From Xenorhabdus anantnagensis (GTDB lineage: Bacteria > Pseudomonadota > Gammaproteobacteria > Enterobacterales > Enterobacteriaceae), in contig NZ_JAQRFN010000023.1 in the NCBI RefSeq assembly GCF_028598555.1, positions 1 through 55,196 on the forward strand: a DNA stretch of 55,196 bases, read 5' to 3'. Both the position numbers and the translations under genes were made by a program. This document shows, in pieces, positions 34,408 through 45,538 of the stretch (position 1 is its first letter; every line of letters starts with the position of its first letter). A model generated the notes under the pieces. That model saw nothing but the letters and a program-made list of their open reading frames with translations, was not told the origin of the DNA and made no database searches.

Positions 34408-35007
34408 ATGAATTTGCAGCAATGTCATTGGTTGAATGAACCTGCTTCATGGCAGTGTCAGGATGATGAGCTTCATGTCATGACGGACAATAAAACCGAT
34501 TTTTGGCGTGATACATGGTATGGTTTTCAGCGTCATAGTGGTCACGTATTTGGTGGCTATATCGATGATTTTAAATTTGAAGAAGGTTTCACTTTCCAGT
34601 TTTGTATCGAAGGCCAGTTTGAACAACTGTATGATCAGGCCGGCGTTATGTTGTTGGTGGATGAGCAACATTGGTTAAAAGCGGGCATTGAACATTCTGA
34701 TGGGCAGGCAACTATCGGTAGTGTATTGACAAATGGAGGTTCTGACTGGGCCATGGGGATTTTCCCCGGTAATCCAGATAAGTTCTGGTTACGACTCACA
34801 TGCGGTGATGGGTCTATCAGATTGCAATATTCTACAGATGGCGAGACGTGGCCGTTACTGAGATTGTCTCCTTTTGCGATTGACAATAATCAGCGTGTTT
34901 TTGTCGGTGCGATGTGCTGCTCGCCAGAACGTGAAGGGCTACAGGTAAGGTTTTCAGATTTCAGGCTGACATCATCATTGAAAAAACACCTGCATGATTT
35001 AAGTTAG
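34408..35007 (+). CDS. DUF1349 family protein
   Basis: The 199-aa protein matches the DUF1349 / concanavalin-like beta-sandwich pattern: TDFWRDTWYGFQRHSGHVF near the N-terminus, then FCIEGQFEQLYDQAGVMLLV, EQHWLKAGIEHSDG, GSVLTNGGSDWA, FWLRLTCGDGSIRLQYSTDG, and RVFVGAMCCSP. Such proteins are often encoded next to sugar-metabolism genes; their biochemical role is unclear. No signal peptide is seen, so it is cytoplasmic. ATG 34408 lies 14 bases after the MFS stop, so it is probably cotranscribed. Confidence 0.85.
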   Translation: MNLQQCHWLNEPASWQCQDDELHVMTDNKTDFWRDTWYGFQRHSGHVFGGYIDDFKFEEGFTFQFCIEGQFEQLYDQAGVMLLVDEQHWLKAGIEHSDGQATIGSVLTNGGSDWAMGIFPGNPDKFWLRLTCGDGSIRLQYSTDGETWPLLRLSPFAIDNNQRVFVGAMCCSPEREGLQVRFSDFRLTSSLKKHLHDLS

Positions 35008-35075
35008 TGGATTAATTAAATATCCGGATGAAGATTCGATTCAACTTCTTCGATCAATGATACTGGTACTTCATT

Positions 35076-35101
35076 CTCTTTGGCCAACTCAGGCCAAAGA
35101 G
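35076..35101. terminator. Bidirectional terminator between DUF1349 gene and thiH
   Basis: A perfect 10-bp palindromic stem (35076-35085 with 35092-35101, CTCTTTGGCC/GGCCAAAGAG) lies between two convergent genes. T tracts are weak on both sides. Confidence 0.6.
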
Positions 35102-35121
35102 AAACACTTTTCTGCTAAAAA

Positions 35122-36246
35122 TTATCGACCTAAATAATTATCCCAATCCTTCCAAACCGGTTGTAACCCTGATTTAACCAAGGCTTCCGCGACCTGAAAA
35201 ACAGAACGATTGTCGTGGGGAGCGAATTGTTCTAACTCGTGATGCTTATCGGCATAGCCACCCGGCTGGGTTTTTGAACCTGCGCTGATGTTATTGATAG
35301 CGAGAGGGACAACGTGATCACGGAAGAACGGGGATTCACGGGTGGAGAGGGAAAGCTCTACATCGGGTGCCAGCAGGCGGAAAGCGCAAATCAGTTGTAC
35401 CAGCTCGGCTTCATTCATTAAAGAAGCCGGTTCTATGCCGCCTGCACAGGGGCGCAGTCGTGGAAAAGAGATGGAGTAACGACTTTTCCAGAACTGTTTT
35501 TGCAGGAAAAAGAGGTGCTCCGCCACCATATAGCAGTCTGTTCGCCAATTGTGGGACAGGCCAATCAAGGCTCCTAGCCCAATTTTGTCTATTCCTGCCC
35601 GCCCAAGGCGTTCCGGTGTTTCCAGGCGCCAGTGGAAATCCTGCTTTTTGCCTTTCAAATGATGTAATTGATAACTGGGTTGATGGTAGGTTTCCTGATA
35701 GACCATCACGCCATCCAACCCCAGAGTTTTCAGTTCAGCATATTCCTCTTGCGCCAGTGGCTGGACTTCCATTGAGACAGAGCTGAAATGGCGGCGGATT
35801 AGGGGAAGATAGCGACGAAAATAATCCATACCAACTTTGTTTTGGTGTTCACCTGTCACCAGCAGGATATGCTCAAATCCTAGTTTTTTCAGCGTGAGAC
35901 ACTCCGCCTCAGTCTCCTGTTCGTTGAGTGTTTTACGCTTAATGTGATTACTCATGGAGAAGCCACAATAAGTGCAGTCGTTGGCGCATAAATTGGAAAG
36001 ATAAAGTGGGATAAAAAATCCCACAGTATTTCCAAAACGCTGGCGAGTGAGTTGTTGGGCACGTTGGGCGAGCGGTTCAAGATAAGGCAATGCCGCAGGG
36101 GAGAGCAGGGCCATGAAATCATCTAAGGTCAGGCGAGCACGGGTTAGTGCATGTTCAACGTCCTGTGATGTTTTACTGTTGATGCGTAGGGTGATGTCAT
36201 CCCAATCCAGTTGTTGCCAGCGCTTGCTGAATGCTTGGTCTGTCAT
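35122..36246 (-). CDS. thiH: 2-iminoacetate synthase ThiH
   Basis: ThiH is a radical-SAM tyrosine lyase that makes dehydroglycine for the thiazole ring of thiamin and works in complex with ThiG. The 374 aa (E. coli 377) hold the [4Fe-4S]-SAM motif [12 protein letters not shown] (CxxxCxxC), [15 protein letters not shown], and the conserved [15 protein letters not shown] 36246 overlaps the thiG stop (ATGA). It is the last gene of thiCEFSGH. Confidence 0.96.
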   Translation of the reverse strand: MTDQAFSKRWQQLDWDDITLRINSKTSQDVEHALTRARLTLDDFMALLSPAALPYLEPLAQRAQQLTRQRFGNTVGFFIPLYLSNLCANDCTYCGFSMSNHIKRKTLNEQETEAECLTLKKLGFEHILLVTGEHQNKVGMDYFRRYLPLIRRHFSSVSMEVQPLAQEEYAELKTLGLDGVMVYQETYHQPSYQLHHLKGKKQDFHWRLETPERLGRAGIDKIGLGALIGLSHNWRTDCYMVAEHLFFLQKQFWKSRYSISFPRLRPCAGGIEPASLMNEAELVQLICAFRLLAPDVELSLSTRESPFFRDHVVPLAINNISAGSKTQPGGYADKHHELEQFAPHDNRSVFQVAEALVKSGLQPVWKDWDNYLGR

Positions 36247-37010
36247 AGTACCCCCAGAAAATCAGTCAGCGGGCTGGAAGCCTCAGCATGGGGTTTTTGG
36301 TTTGCCAAGCCTGCTTGATATGAAAGTTCACCTGCTTCAATAGAGGTTTTGAATGCTTGGGCCATTTTCACTGGATTGCGGGCAACGGCGATGGCGGTAT
36401 TGACCAGCACGGCATCCGCACCCATTTCGATGGCTGCCAATGCATGGCTCGGCGCGCCGATCCCAGCATCCACAACAACAGGCACGTTGGCCTGTTCGAT
36501 AATAATTTGTAGAAAATCGCGAGTCAGCAGCCCCTGATTGGAGCCGATGGGAGCACCCAGTGGCATGACAGCAGCACAACCGGCTTCTTCCAGCCGACGG
36601 CACAGGACAGGATCAGCGCCACAATAGGGCAGGACGATAAATCCCTCTTTCACTAGTTGTTCCGCGCCTTTCAGCGTTTCAATCGGATCGGGCAGCAGGT
36701 ATTTTACATCGGGGTGGATCTCCAATTTAATCCAGTTCGTTCCCAATGCTTCCCGTGCAAGACGGGCGGCAAATACCGCTTCTTCTGCGGTTTTTGCTCC
36801 AGATGTATTTGGCAGCAGTTTGATGCCCAACTGTTGCAGTGGTGCAAGAATGCCATCGTCGTTGCCGTGGAGATCGATGCGTTTCATTGCCATTGTCACC
36901 AGTTGGCTACCAGAGGCGCGGATCGCCTCGATCATTATGCCTGCATTGGCGAATTTGCCTGTTCCGGTAAATAGGCGGGAGTGGAAGGTGGTATCTGCAA
37001 TTTTTAACAT
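36243..37010 (-). CDS. thiG: Thiazole synthase ThiG
   Basis: ThiG condenses deoxyxylulose-5-phosphate, dehydroglycine and ThiS-thiocarboxylate into thiazole phosphate. The 255 aa form a TIM barrel. Seen: [34 protein letters not shown], the Schiff-base lysine in [30 protein letters not shown], and the phosphate-binding [11 protein letters not shown]. The frame opens six codons upstream. ATG 37010 (MLKIADTTF) has GGAGG 8 bases before it and matches E. coli. Confidence 0.97.
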   Translation of the reverse strand: MLKIADTTFHSRLFTGTGKFANAGIMIEAIRASGSQLVTMAMKRIDLHGNDDGILAPLQQLGIKLLPNTSGAKTAEEAVFAARLAREALGTNWIKLEIHPDVKYLLPDPIETLKGAEQLVKEGFIVLPYCGADPVLCRRLEEAGCAAVMPLGAPIGSNQGLLTRDFLQIIIEQANVPVVVDAGIGAPSHALAAIEMGADAVLVNTAIAVARNPVKMAQAFKTSIEAGELSYQAGLANQKPHAEASSPLTDFLGVL

Positions 37011-37030
37011 AAAATTAGCCTCCAGCAATA

Positions 37031-37231
37031 TTAGCCACCAGCAATGGCCTGAAATAACAAGATATTGTCCCCGTCATTAATTTGATGGGTATGCCACTCT
37101 GAACGCGGAATGATGATTTGATTGATAGCCAAAGCAGTACCTGATTGAGTACGCTTTATATGTTCCAGCAATTGTTGCACCGTCATGGGCGCACTTAGTG
37201 TAATGGCTTGATCATTGACGATAATGTTCAT
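37031..37231 (-). CDS. thiS: Sulfur carrier protein ThiS
   Basis: ThiS is the ubiquitin-like carrier that brings sulfur to the thiazole as a C-terminal thiocarboxylate. The 66 aa end in the required Gly-Gly (LFQAIAGG). The start overlaps the thiF stop (ATGA at 37228-37231), and thiG follows after 20 bases. Confidence 0.97.
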   Translation of the reverse strand: MNIIVNDQAITLSAPMTVQQLLEHIKRTQSGTALAINQIIIPRSEWHTHQINDGDNILLFQAIAGG

Positions 37232-38030
37232 GCGACTTCTGTTCCTGACCGTTTTTCATCACTATCATTTTCTCCTGCCGCTATTTCGTTGCCGATGGCC
37301 CTGCAAATGGGACATCGTGATGAGCGAGTAAGCTGTAGTGTGCTCCAGCTTTGTTGCTTACCATCAAACAGCCGGAGTTTTCCGTTTAATGGAGAAGGAA
37401 GACCTGCCAGCATTTTTATTGCTTCTAATGATTGCAATGTACCGATCACACCCACAATGGGACCTAAGATCCCGGCTGTCCGGCAGTTTCGGTAAGGTTC
37501 TTCTTGGTCGGGATAAAGGCAGGCATAGCAACCGTGCTGGTAAGGTGGTGTCAATACCAGCAATTGACCACTAAAACCGACGGCGCTGCCGCTGATGAGT
37601 GGCTTATTTTCTGCGATACAGGCAGCATTGATGGCATGGCGGGTTGCCATGTTATCGCAGCAATCCAGTACCAGATCGACTTGACTGACAGCATTCACCA
37701 AAGAATCATGATCTTGTCGCTCGGTTAGGTTAGTGATATTGATCTGCGGGTTCAGCTCAGCCAGTTGTTTCGCCGCTAATTGGGCTTTGTTGGCAGGAAT
37801 ATCTGCCGTGCGGTAGATAATCTGGCGTTGCAGGTTTGATATATGCAATTTGTCATCATCTGCAAGATAAAGGTTTCCCACTCCTGCCGCCGCGAGATAG
37901 AGTGCAGCCGGAGATCCTAATCCGCCAAGGCCGACAATCAGCACTTTGCTGGCTTTTAATTTCTCTTGTCCTTCCGGGCCAATGTCTTCCAGCATTAATT
38001 GGCGACTGTAACGCATGAATTCTTGATCGT

Positions 38031-38037
<7 letters not shown>
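37228..38037 (-). CDS. thiF: ThiS adenylyltransferase ThiF
   Basis: ThiF is an E1-like enzyme that adenylates the ThiS C-terminus. Seen in 269 aa: the nucleotide loop [20 protein letters not shown] (about residues 33-52), [14 protein letters not shown] with the catalytic Arg, two zinc CxxC pairs (CYACLYPD and CPIC near the C-terminus), and the conserved cysteine in [15 protein letters not shown]-terminal tail of about 20 residues after the second zinc pair makes it longer than E. coli ThiF (251). It overlaps thiE by 7 bases. Confidence 0.96.
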
Positions 38038-40908
<2,871 letters not shown>

Positions 40909-41063
40909 TTATTGCCTATCTCATTGCTGAACAGGCTTAAGTTGAGAAAATTGCTTGTCTGGAGCTCGCAGGGAGTAATGGTTGGTGCTGACTAGTATTT
41001 GTACACGGTATTGGTATAACGGTATTGATATAAATGTACGATAATACTGGCAGTGGGATGATT

Positions 41064-41175
41064 ACTCTTGTTCCCTTCGCGGGTATTAACCCGATCAGGT
41101 TCTGCGGATCCCGAATTAACGGTCTCAGCCTGTGTTCATCGTGATATACGTTGAACGCTAGGCACTCCGACAAGA
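41064..41175 (-). promoter_or_regulatory. TPP riboswitch (THI element)
   Basis: On the minus strand the conserved parts appear in order: CGGAGTGCC, then an extended variable P3 arm, GGCTGAGACC, GGGATCCGCAGAACCTGAT, CGGGTTAATACCCGCG and AAGGGAACAAGAG. The spacing to thiC (173 bases) leaves room for an expression platform, and a 14-bp duplication (41005-41018, 41019-41032) lies in it. Binding of TPP should switch off the whole thiCEFSGH operon. Confidence 0.95.
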
Positions 41176-41226
41176 AAACATCCAGAGTATAAAGGGGATT
41201 GTGAAAACTGCAACCGGAAAATCGGG

Positions 41227-41571
41227 GTGGTTTCTGTCTTCTATCGTAGTTTGCATTCCAAATGTAGTAGCGATTTTCTTAATAACAAAGGAAACGGGTT
41301 TGATTTTTGTTTCCACAAAAATTCATCAAATAGATGGATGAAGTCTATGCCAATGAGTGGCTTGCTGATAAGCCCAGCCAGCCTGTATCATCATAACTTC
41401 ATCAATATTTTCCGACAGGGGATCCCTAAGCAAGCCTGGAAAGATGTTTTTTGTGATAATGCCCTAAAATTATATGGGTTCGTAATGGAAAAAGAATCCA
41501 ATGGGCAATTAATATGTGTGCCAAAATGCCAACGGAAAAATCCAAATAATGTCCATTATTCAAGTAAATGA
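41227..41571 (+). pseudogene. Possible C-terminal remnant of an amidohydrolase
   Basis: The open frame (114 aa if read from GTG 41227) has no good start or ribosome-binding site. From about residue 43 it reads SGLLISPASLYHHNFINIF and then GIPKQAWKDVFCDNALKLYG, which resembles the end of metal-dependent amidohydrolases, where a W-x-x-(V/I)-F-x-x-N-A-x-x-(L/V)-(Y/F)-G stretch is typical. The first 40 residues look non-specific. I read it as a decayed gene end overlapping the ABC ATPase start. Without a database search this stays weak. Confidence 0.3.
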
Positions 41572-42544
41572 TTTATGTAAGTCCTATGAGGTTTATACTA
41601 AAAATCCAGGATTATTAGGAAGTTTGAAATCATTCATTAAAAGAGAATACGCGATAGTAGAGGCAGTAAAATCAATAGATTTTTCTATTGATAAAGGTGA
41701 GGTAGTGGGTTTTCTTGGCGCTAATGGGGCAGGAAAAACAACCACAATGAAAATGTTAACTGGTATTATTAAACCATCTTCTGGGAATGTTAGCGTATTA
41801 GGCTATACGCCTTATGAACGTAAGAACGAATATTTAAAATCCATATCATTTTTAGCAGGACAAAAACAGCAACTGGCTTGGGATCTAACACCTAATGATT
41901 CTTTTATACTACATAAAGTTATTTATTCTATTAGTGAAAAAGATTTTTTAAAATATCGTGATCAACTTGTGGATATGCTTTCTCTTCATTCCATTATCGA
42001 CAGGCCGGTTCGTCATTTATCTTTAGGGGAAAGGATGAAATGTGAACTTGCTCTGTCATTATTGCATAAGCCATCTGTGTTATTCTTAGATGAGCCGACG
42101 ATTGGGTTGGATGTGAATATGCAACGTGCAGTTCGTGAATTTATTGCACATTATAATCAGGTAAATAATGCAACCATTCTTTTGACATCTCATTATATGG
42201 CGGACGTTGAAGCTCTTGCTCAACGGGTCATTATCATTAACTCTGGTGAAATTGTTTATGACGGAAAGTTATCACACTTAATAAAAAAACGATCACCAAA
42301 GAAAATATTGAAAGCAACCATCTCAGGGTCAATAGGACCAGAATTAAGATCTTTAATTAATTTATCTTCTGTTGATGATCAGAATATTGAATTGACTGTA
42401 GAACGTGATTTACTTCCTTCTGTGGTGGCAAAGCTAATGGAAGAAAAAATAATACTTGATATCTCTATTCATGATGAGCCAATCGAAAAAGTTTTAGAAA
42501 GATACCTATCTTCATACGGTGAAAATCATGTTGAAGCGCGTTAA
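41549..42544 (+). CDS. ABC-2 type exporter ATPase
   Basis: This 331-aa ATPase belongs to the group that pairs with ABC2_membrane_6 permeases (COG4586-like). Seen: a basic N-terminal segment (SLKSFIKREYAIVEAVKSID), Walker A GANGAGKTTTMKML (about residues 59-72), Q-loop region LAGQKQQLAWDLTPNDSF, the unusual signature LSLGERMKCELALSLLHKP, Walker B VLFLDEPTIGLDVN and switch TSHYMADVE. The C-terminal part (about 235-331) is a family-specific auxiliary domain. The start at 41549 (MSIIQVNDLCKSYEV) is chosen by family. The upstream ATG at 41516 adds a non-conserved piece. It overlaps the first permease gene. Confidence 0.9.
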   Translation: MSIIQVNDLCKSYEVYTKNPGLLGSLKSFIKREYAIVEAVKSIDFSIDKGEVVGFLGANGAGKTTTMKMLTGIIKPSSGNVSVLGYTPYERKNEYLKSISFLAGQKQQLAWDLTPNDSFILHKVIYSISEKDFLKYRDQLVDMLSLHSIIDRPVRHLSLGERMKCELALSLLHKPSVLFLDEPTIGLDVNMQRAVREFIAHYNQVNNATILLTSHYMADVEALAQRVIIINSGEIVYDGKLSHLIKKRSPKKILKATISGSIGPELRSLINLSSVDDQNIELTVERDLLPSVVAKLMEEKIILDISIHDEPIEKVLERYLSSYGENHVEAR

Positions 42545-43334
42545 GAGAAGTCTATCGTTATGGCGAGTACTCATAGGTCTGTCTTTTTCAAGAGTGATTG
42601 CCTATCGTGCTCAATCAATCATTTGGTTATTAGGTGGTATTATGCCTATAGCTGTAATGTTTGTTTGGCTGGGGCTGGCAAAAGAAGGGAGCGTCGGTGG
42701 TTATACTGCAAGTGATTTTGCGATTTATTTTCTTTCAATCTATCTTGTTCGCCAGTTAACCGCAATTTGGGTTATGCGGCGTTTAGATAGTGATATTCGA
42801 AGAGGAGAATTATCAATGCTGTTACTGCGGCCAGTTTCTCCTCTCTATAGTTATATATCTGATCATACAGGTGAGATGATGGTCAGAGGGCCGATTATTT
42901 CACTGGTTTTTATATCAGGAATTTTATTGACAGGTAATTTTTATCGTTTAGATATTATAAAGTTACTGACTTTTATTCCTGCTCTTGCTTTTGCGTGGAT
43001 TATTATATTTCATCTTTATTATTGTCTTGGATTACTGGCATTTTGGATCAATAACTCGATGGCATTCGATCCACTGCTTTGGGCACTTTATACCATTTTA
43101 GGCGGAGTGTTAATTCCACTTGATTTATATCCAGAAAGTATCACTTTCTGGTTGAAATTATTACCTTTTGCCTCAGCATTAGATTTTCCGGTTCAGATAA
43201 TATTGGGAAAACTGGATCGTTTTCTCCTGTTGGTTGGGTTTGGCGTACAGCTATTCTGGGTTATCCTACTGACATTTTTCAGAATATTATTATGGAATAC
43301 AGGGCTAAGAAGGTATTCAGCATCTGGAGCTTAA
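42519..43334 (+). CDS. ABC-2 type permease, first subunit
   Basis: The 271-aa product (GTG 42519; ATG 42528 is an alternative) has about six hydrophobic segments. It fits the COG4587/ABC2_membrane_6 type: FSRVIAYRAQSIIWLLGGIM near the N-terminus, IRRGELSMLLLRPVSPLYSY in the cytoplasmic loop, and GGVLIPLDLYPESITFWLKL in the second half. It overlaps the ATPase gene by 26 bases. The transported substance is unknown. Confidence 0.87.
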   Translation: MKIMLKRVKRSLSLWRVLIGLSFSRVIAYRAQSIIWLLGGIMPIAVMFVWLGLAKEGSVGGYTASDFAIYFLSIYLVRQLTAIWVMRRLDSDIRRGELSMLLLRPVSPLYSYISDHTGEMMVRGPIISLVFISGILLTGNFYRLDIIKLLTFIPALAFAWIIIFHLYYCLGLLAFWINNSMAFDPLLWALYTILGGVLIPLDLYPESITFWLKLLPFASALDFPVQIILGKLDRFLLLVGFGVQLFWVILLTFFRILLWNTGLRRYSASGA

Positions 43335-43338
43335 TGTA

Positions 43339-44121
43339 ATGAGATACATTTTATTATTTTTAGTTTTACTAAGGCATTCTTTTTTGCTGGAATTTGAATT
43401 TCGTTTCAATGCGATAGTGAATTTAATAAACGCTAGTCTTTCTTGTTTATTAGCATTATTAGTGCTGACCGGTTTTTTTGGTCAGGTATCTCAGGTTGGA
43501 GGTTGGACTTACTATCAAATGATCGCTTTATTAGGAGTGACACTGGTTATTGAGTCTTTTATAGATAGTTGGCTATTTCCAAGTGTACATTCGCTTTCTG
43601 AATATATCAGGCGTGGAGATTTGGATTTAATTATCATTCGTCCTGTCGATACTCAGTTTTTTATTAGTTTTCATCGTTTTAACATATGGGATGGCGCTAA
43701 TTTTATTGTTGGCTATGTAATCGTATTATTTGCAATGCATCAGCAGGATGTATTAACTATTTGGAATTTTTTAAAATTTAATTTTTCCATGCTATTAGGT
43801 GCTTGTGTTTTCTATTCCCTGTTCATGTGCTCAAATCTGATTGCTTTTTGGTTCACTAAAGTGTCAGATGTATGGGTTATTTGTTATTCATTAATGGATG
43901 TCGGGCGTTTTCCGGTGAGTGCGTATCCGGGTGTTTTACGTTTTTTGTTAACTTTTTTATTACCTGTTTTCTTTGTTAGCAATGTACCCGCTCAAGCCGC
44001 TTTGGGAATATTAGAAATGAAAATATTATTATTGGCTTTCTTATATGCTATTTGTGCTCTTATTTTAACTCGTTTATTCTGGCTAAAAGCTATTTCAAAA
44101 TATAGTAGTGCTAGTAGTTAA
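43339..44121 (+). CDS. ABC-2 type permease, second subunit
   Basis: The 260-aa product starts 4 bases after the first permease gene. It has about six hydrophobic segments and the paired-family (COG3694-like) loop YIRRGDLDLIIIRPVDTQFF, matching the IRRGELSMLLLRPVSP of its partner. Later come VGRFPVSAYPGVLRFLLTFL and VPAQAALG. With 41549-43334 it makes a complete two-permease, one-ATPase exporter. The three genes are clearly more AT-rich than their neighbours thiC and nudC, which suggests transfer. Confidence 0.87.
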   Translation: MRYILLFLVLLRHSFLLEFEFRFNAIVNLINASLSCLLALLVLTGFFGQVSQVGGWTYYQMIALLGVTLVIESFIDSWLFPSVHSLSEYIRRGDLDLIIIRPVDTQFFISFHRFNIWDGANFIVGYVIVLFAMHQQDVLTIWNFLKFNFSMLLGACVFYSLFMCSNLIAFWFTKVSDVWVICYSLMDVGRFPVSAYPGVLRFLLTFLLPVFFVSNVPAQAALGILEMKILLLAFLYAICALILTRLFWLKAISKYSSASS

Positions 44122-44199
44122 TTTATGAATTCTAATTTCTATTTAATATAGTTATCTATGTAACATTGAAATTAATAAAATTGAGTTATTGGAAAGTTT

Positions 44200-44373
44200 A
44201 TGACAAATATTTCACCAAATTTAACTAATAAGTTACCAGATATTATTTCACTGGAGCGAGTAGATAAACATACAAAGTCCTCACATAAAATACGTATTTT
44301 ACTTTTAACAGTAGCGCCAGCGCTGGTTTTTCTGACTCCCGACAAATGCCCCTTCTTCACCCAGTTTGCATAA
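44200..44373 (+). pseudogene. Truncated open reading frame after the ABC genes
   Basis: ATG 44200 with GGAAAG before it opens a 57-codon frame. The first part (MTNISPNLTNKLPDIISLER, then a Lys/Ser/His-rich stretch) could be the N-terminus of a real protein. The last 22 codons run antisense through an IS1-like transposase remnant and stop at 44373. This looks like the head of a fourth gene of the cassette cut off by an insertion. The original function cannot be told. Confidence 0.35.
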
Positions 44374-44466
44374 GCTGAATCTCACTTCCTTCAAGCGGCA
44401 GGGTCGTCACGTTCTGGGGTAAGGGAACATTACAGTGGCATGATCCCACCGTGATACCAACAGATT
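44305..44466 (-). pseudogene. IS1-type transposase remnant
   Basis: Read on the minus strand, one frame gives LPQNVTTLPLEGSEIQLMQ and then, after a frameshift, LGEEGAFVGSQKNQRWRY. This aligns with the InsB region of IS1 transposase (RPQSVT...PGSDVIV...MDEQWGYVGAKSRQRWLF). Frame break, stop codons and missing ends show a dead fragment of about 160 bases. No terminal repeats are recognised. The rest of 44122-44540 holds nothing else I can name. Confidence 0.6.
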
Positions 44467-44540
44467 ACAGACAGAATACGATGAAGCGGAGTATGCTGTA
44501 CTTATGTTGATTTTCCATAACATTTAATTAACCTTTCGAT

Positions 44541-45353
44541 GTGGCTATAAAACAAAATACGGTGCAACACATGATGGAATCAATGATGCAAAAAAAATTG
44601 ACAGGTACAGAACGAGGCTGGTGGATTGTCAGTCAGGAAAACAGGGTATGGTTACCACAAGGGGAGTTGCCGGTAGGAACAGCCAGTCAGTGGTCATTGC
44701 AAGGTTATGTGGCTTATGTTATTGGTGAATGGTCGGGAGAAACTGTTTGGTTGATACGTCATAAGATGGAAGCAGATATGTCTTCTCCTCGTCGGATTTC
44801 GGAACAAGATCCCAGATTATTTCAATTGGCAGGACGTGGGATTCAATTGGCTGAATTCTATCGTTCACATCATTACTGTGGTTACTGTGGCCAAGAAATG
44901 CAACAGAGTCAGCATGAATGGGCTTGTTTGTGCCGGCACTGTAATGAACATTATTATCCGCAAATTGCACCTTGCATTATTGTCGGCATTCGTCGTGATG
45001 ATCACATTCTGTTGGCACAGCATCAGCGCCATCGTAACGGTATCCATACGGTACTTGCCGGGTTCGTTGAAGTGGGGGAAACGTTGGAAGAAGCTGTACA
45101 TCGTGAAGTGATGGAAGAGAGCAGGATAAAAATCCGTAACTTGCGTTATGTTGCTTCTCAGCCGTGGCCTTGCCCAAATTCATTGATGATGGGATTTCTG
45201 GCGGATTATGATAGTGGTGAAATTGTGCATGATCCCGTCGAACTTATCAGTGCAGATTGGTATCGTTACGATAACCTTCCCCTGATCCCTACGGCTGACA
45301 CGATCGCCCGCCGCTTAATTGAGGATACAGTTGTATTATGTCGTCAGCAATGA
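44541..45353 (+). CDS. nudC: NADH pyrophosphatase / RNA-decapping hydrolase NudC
   Basis: NudC is a zinc Nudix hydrolase that cleaves NAD(H) and removes NAD caps from RNA. Seen: [20 protein letters not shown], the zinc ribbon CGYCGQEM...[23 protein letters not shown], the Nudix box [20 protein letters not shown], the downstream [11 protein letters not shown], and the C-terminus [12 protein letters not shown]. The box ends EESRI, with Arg where Gly is usual. From GTG 44541 it has 270 aa. By comparison with E. coli (257 aa) a start at ATG 44583 or 44586 is also likely. The upstream DNA is rearranged by the IS remnant. Confidence 0.93.
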   Translation: MAIKQNTVQHMMESMMQKKLTGTERGWWIVSQENRVWLPQGELPVGTASQWSLQGYVAYVIGEWSGETVWLIRHKMEADMSSPRRISEQDPRLFQLAGRGIQLAEFYRSHHYCGYCGQEMQQSQHEWACLCRHCNEHYYPQIAPCIIVGIRRDDHILLAQHQRHRNGIHTVLAGFVEVGETLEEAVHREVMEESRIKIRNLRYVASQPWPCPNSLMMGFLADYDSGEIVHDPVELISADWYRYDNLPLIPTADTIARRLIEDTVVLCRQQ

Positions 45354-45464
45354 CGTTAATTGATTAATAAGATGATTAAATAAAGTGTAAAAATATATTT
45401 AGAGTTGTACGGAAGTAGCCAGTAACGGCGGGTTTTAATGCGACTGTAGTGATTGTATAAAGTA

Positions 45465-45524
45465 TGAGAGTTACCTTGTATTTTGTATGAGAATTCGATA
45501 CCCATACCAAAATGGTAACTCTCA
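45465..45524. repeat. Inverted repeat between nudC and dcp
   Basis: TGAGAGTTACC (45465-45475) and GGTAACTCTCA (45514-45524) are perfect 11-bp inverted copies. Inside, TTTTGTATG (45481-45489) can pair with CATACCAAAA (45503-45512) with one bulge. The long imperfect hairpin lies between convergent genes and may serve both as 3' end or be a dispersed repeat. Confidence 0.6.
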
Positions 45525-45538
45525 ATCTTTAATATACC

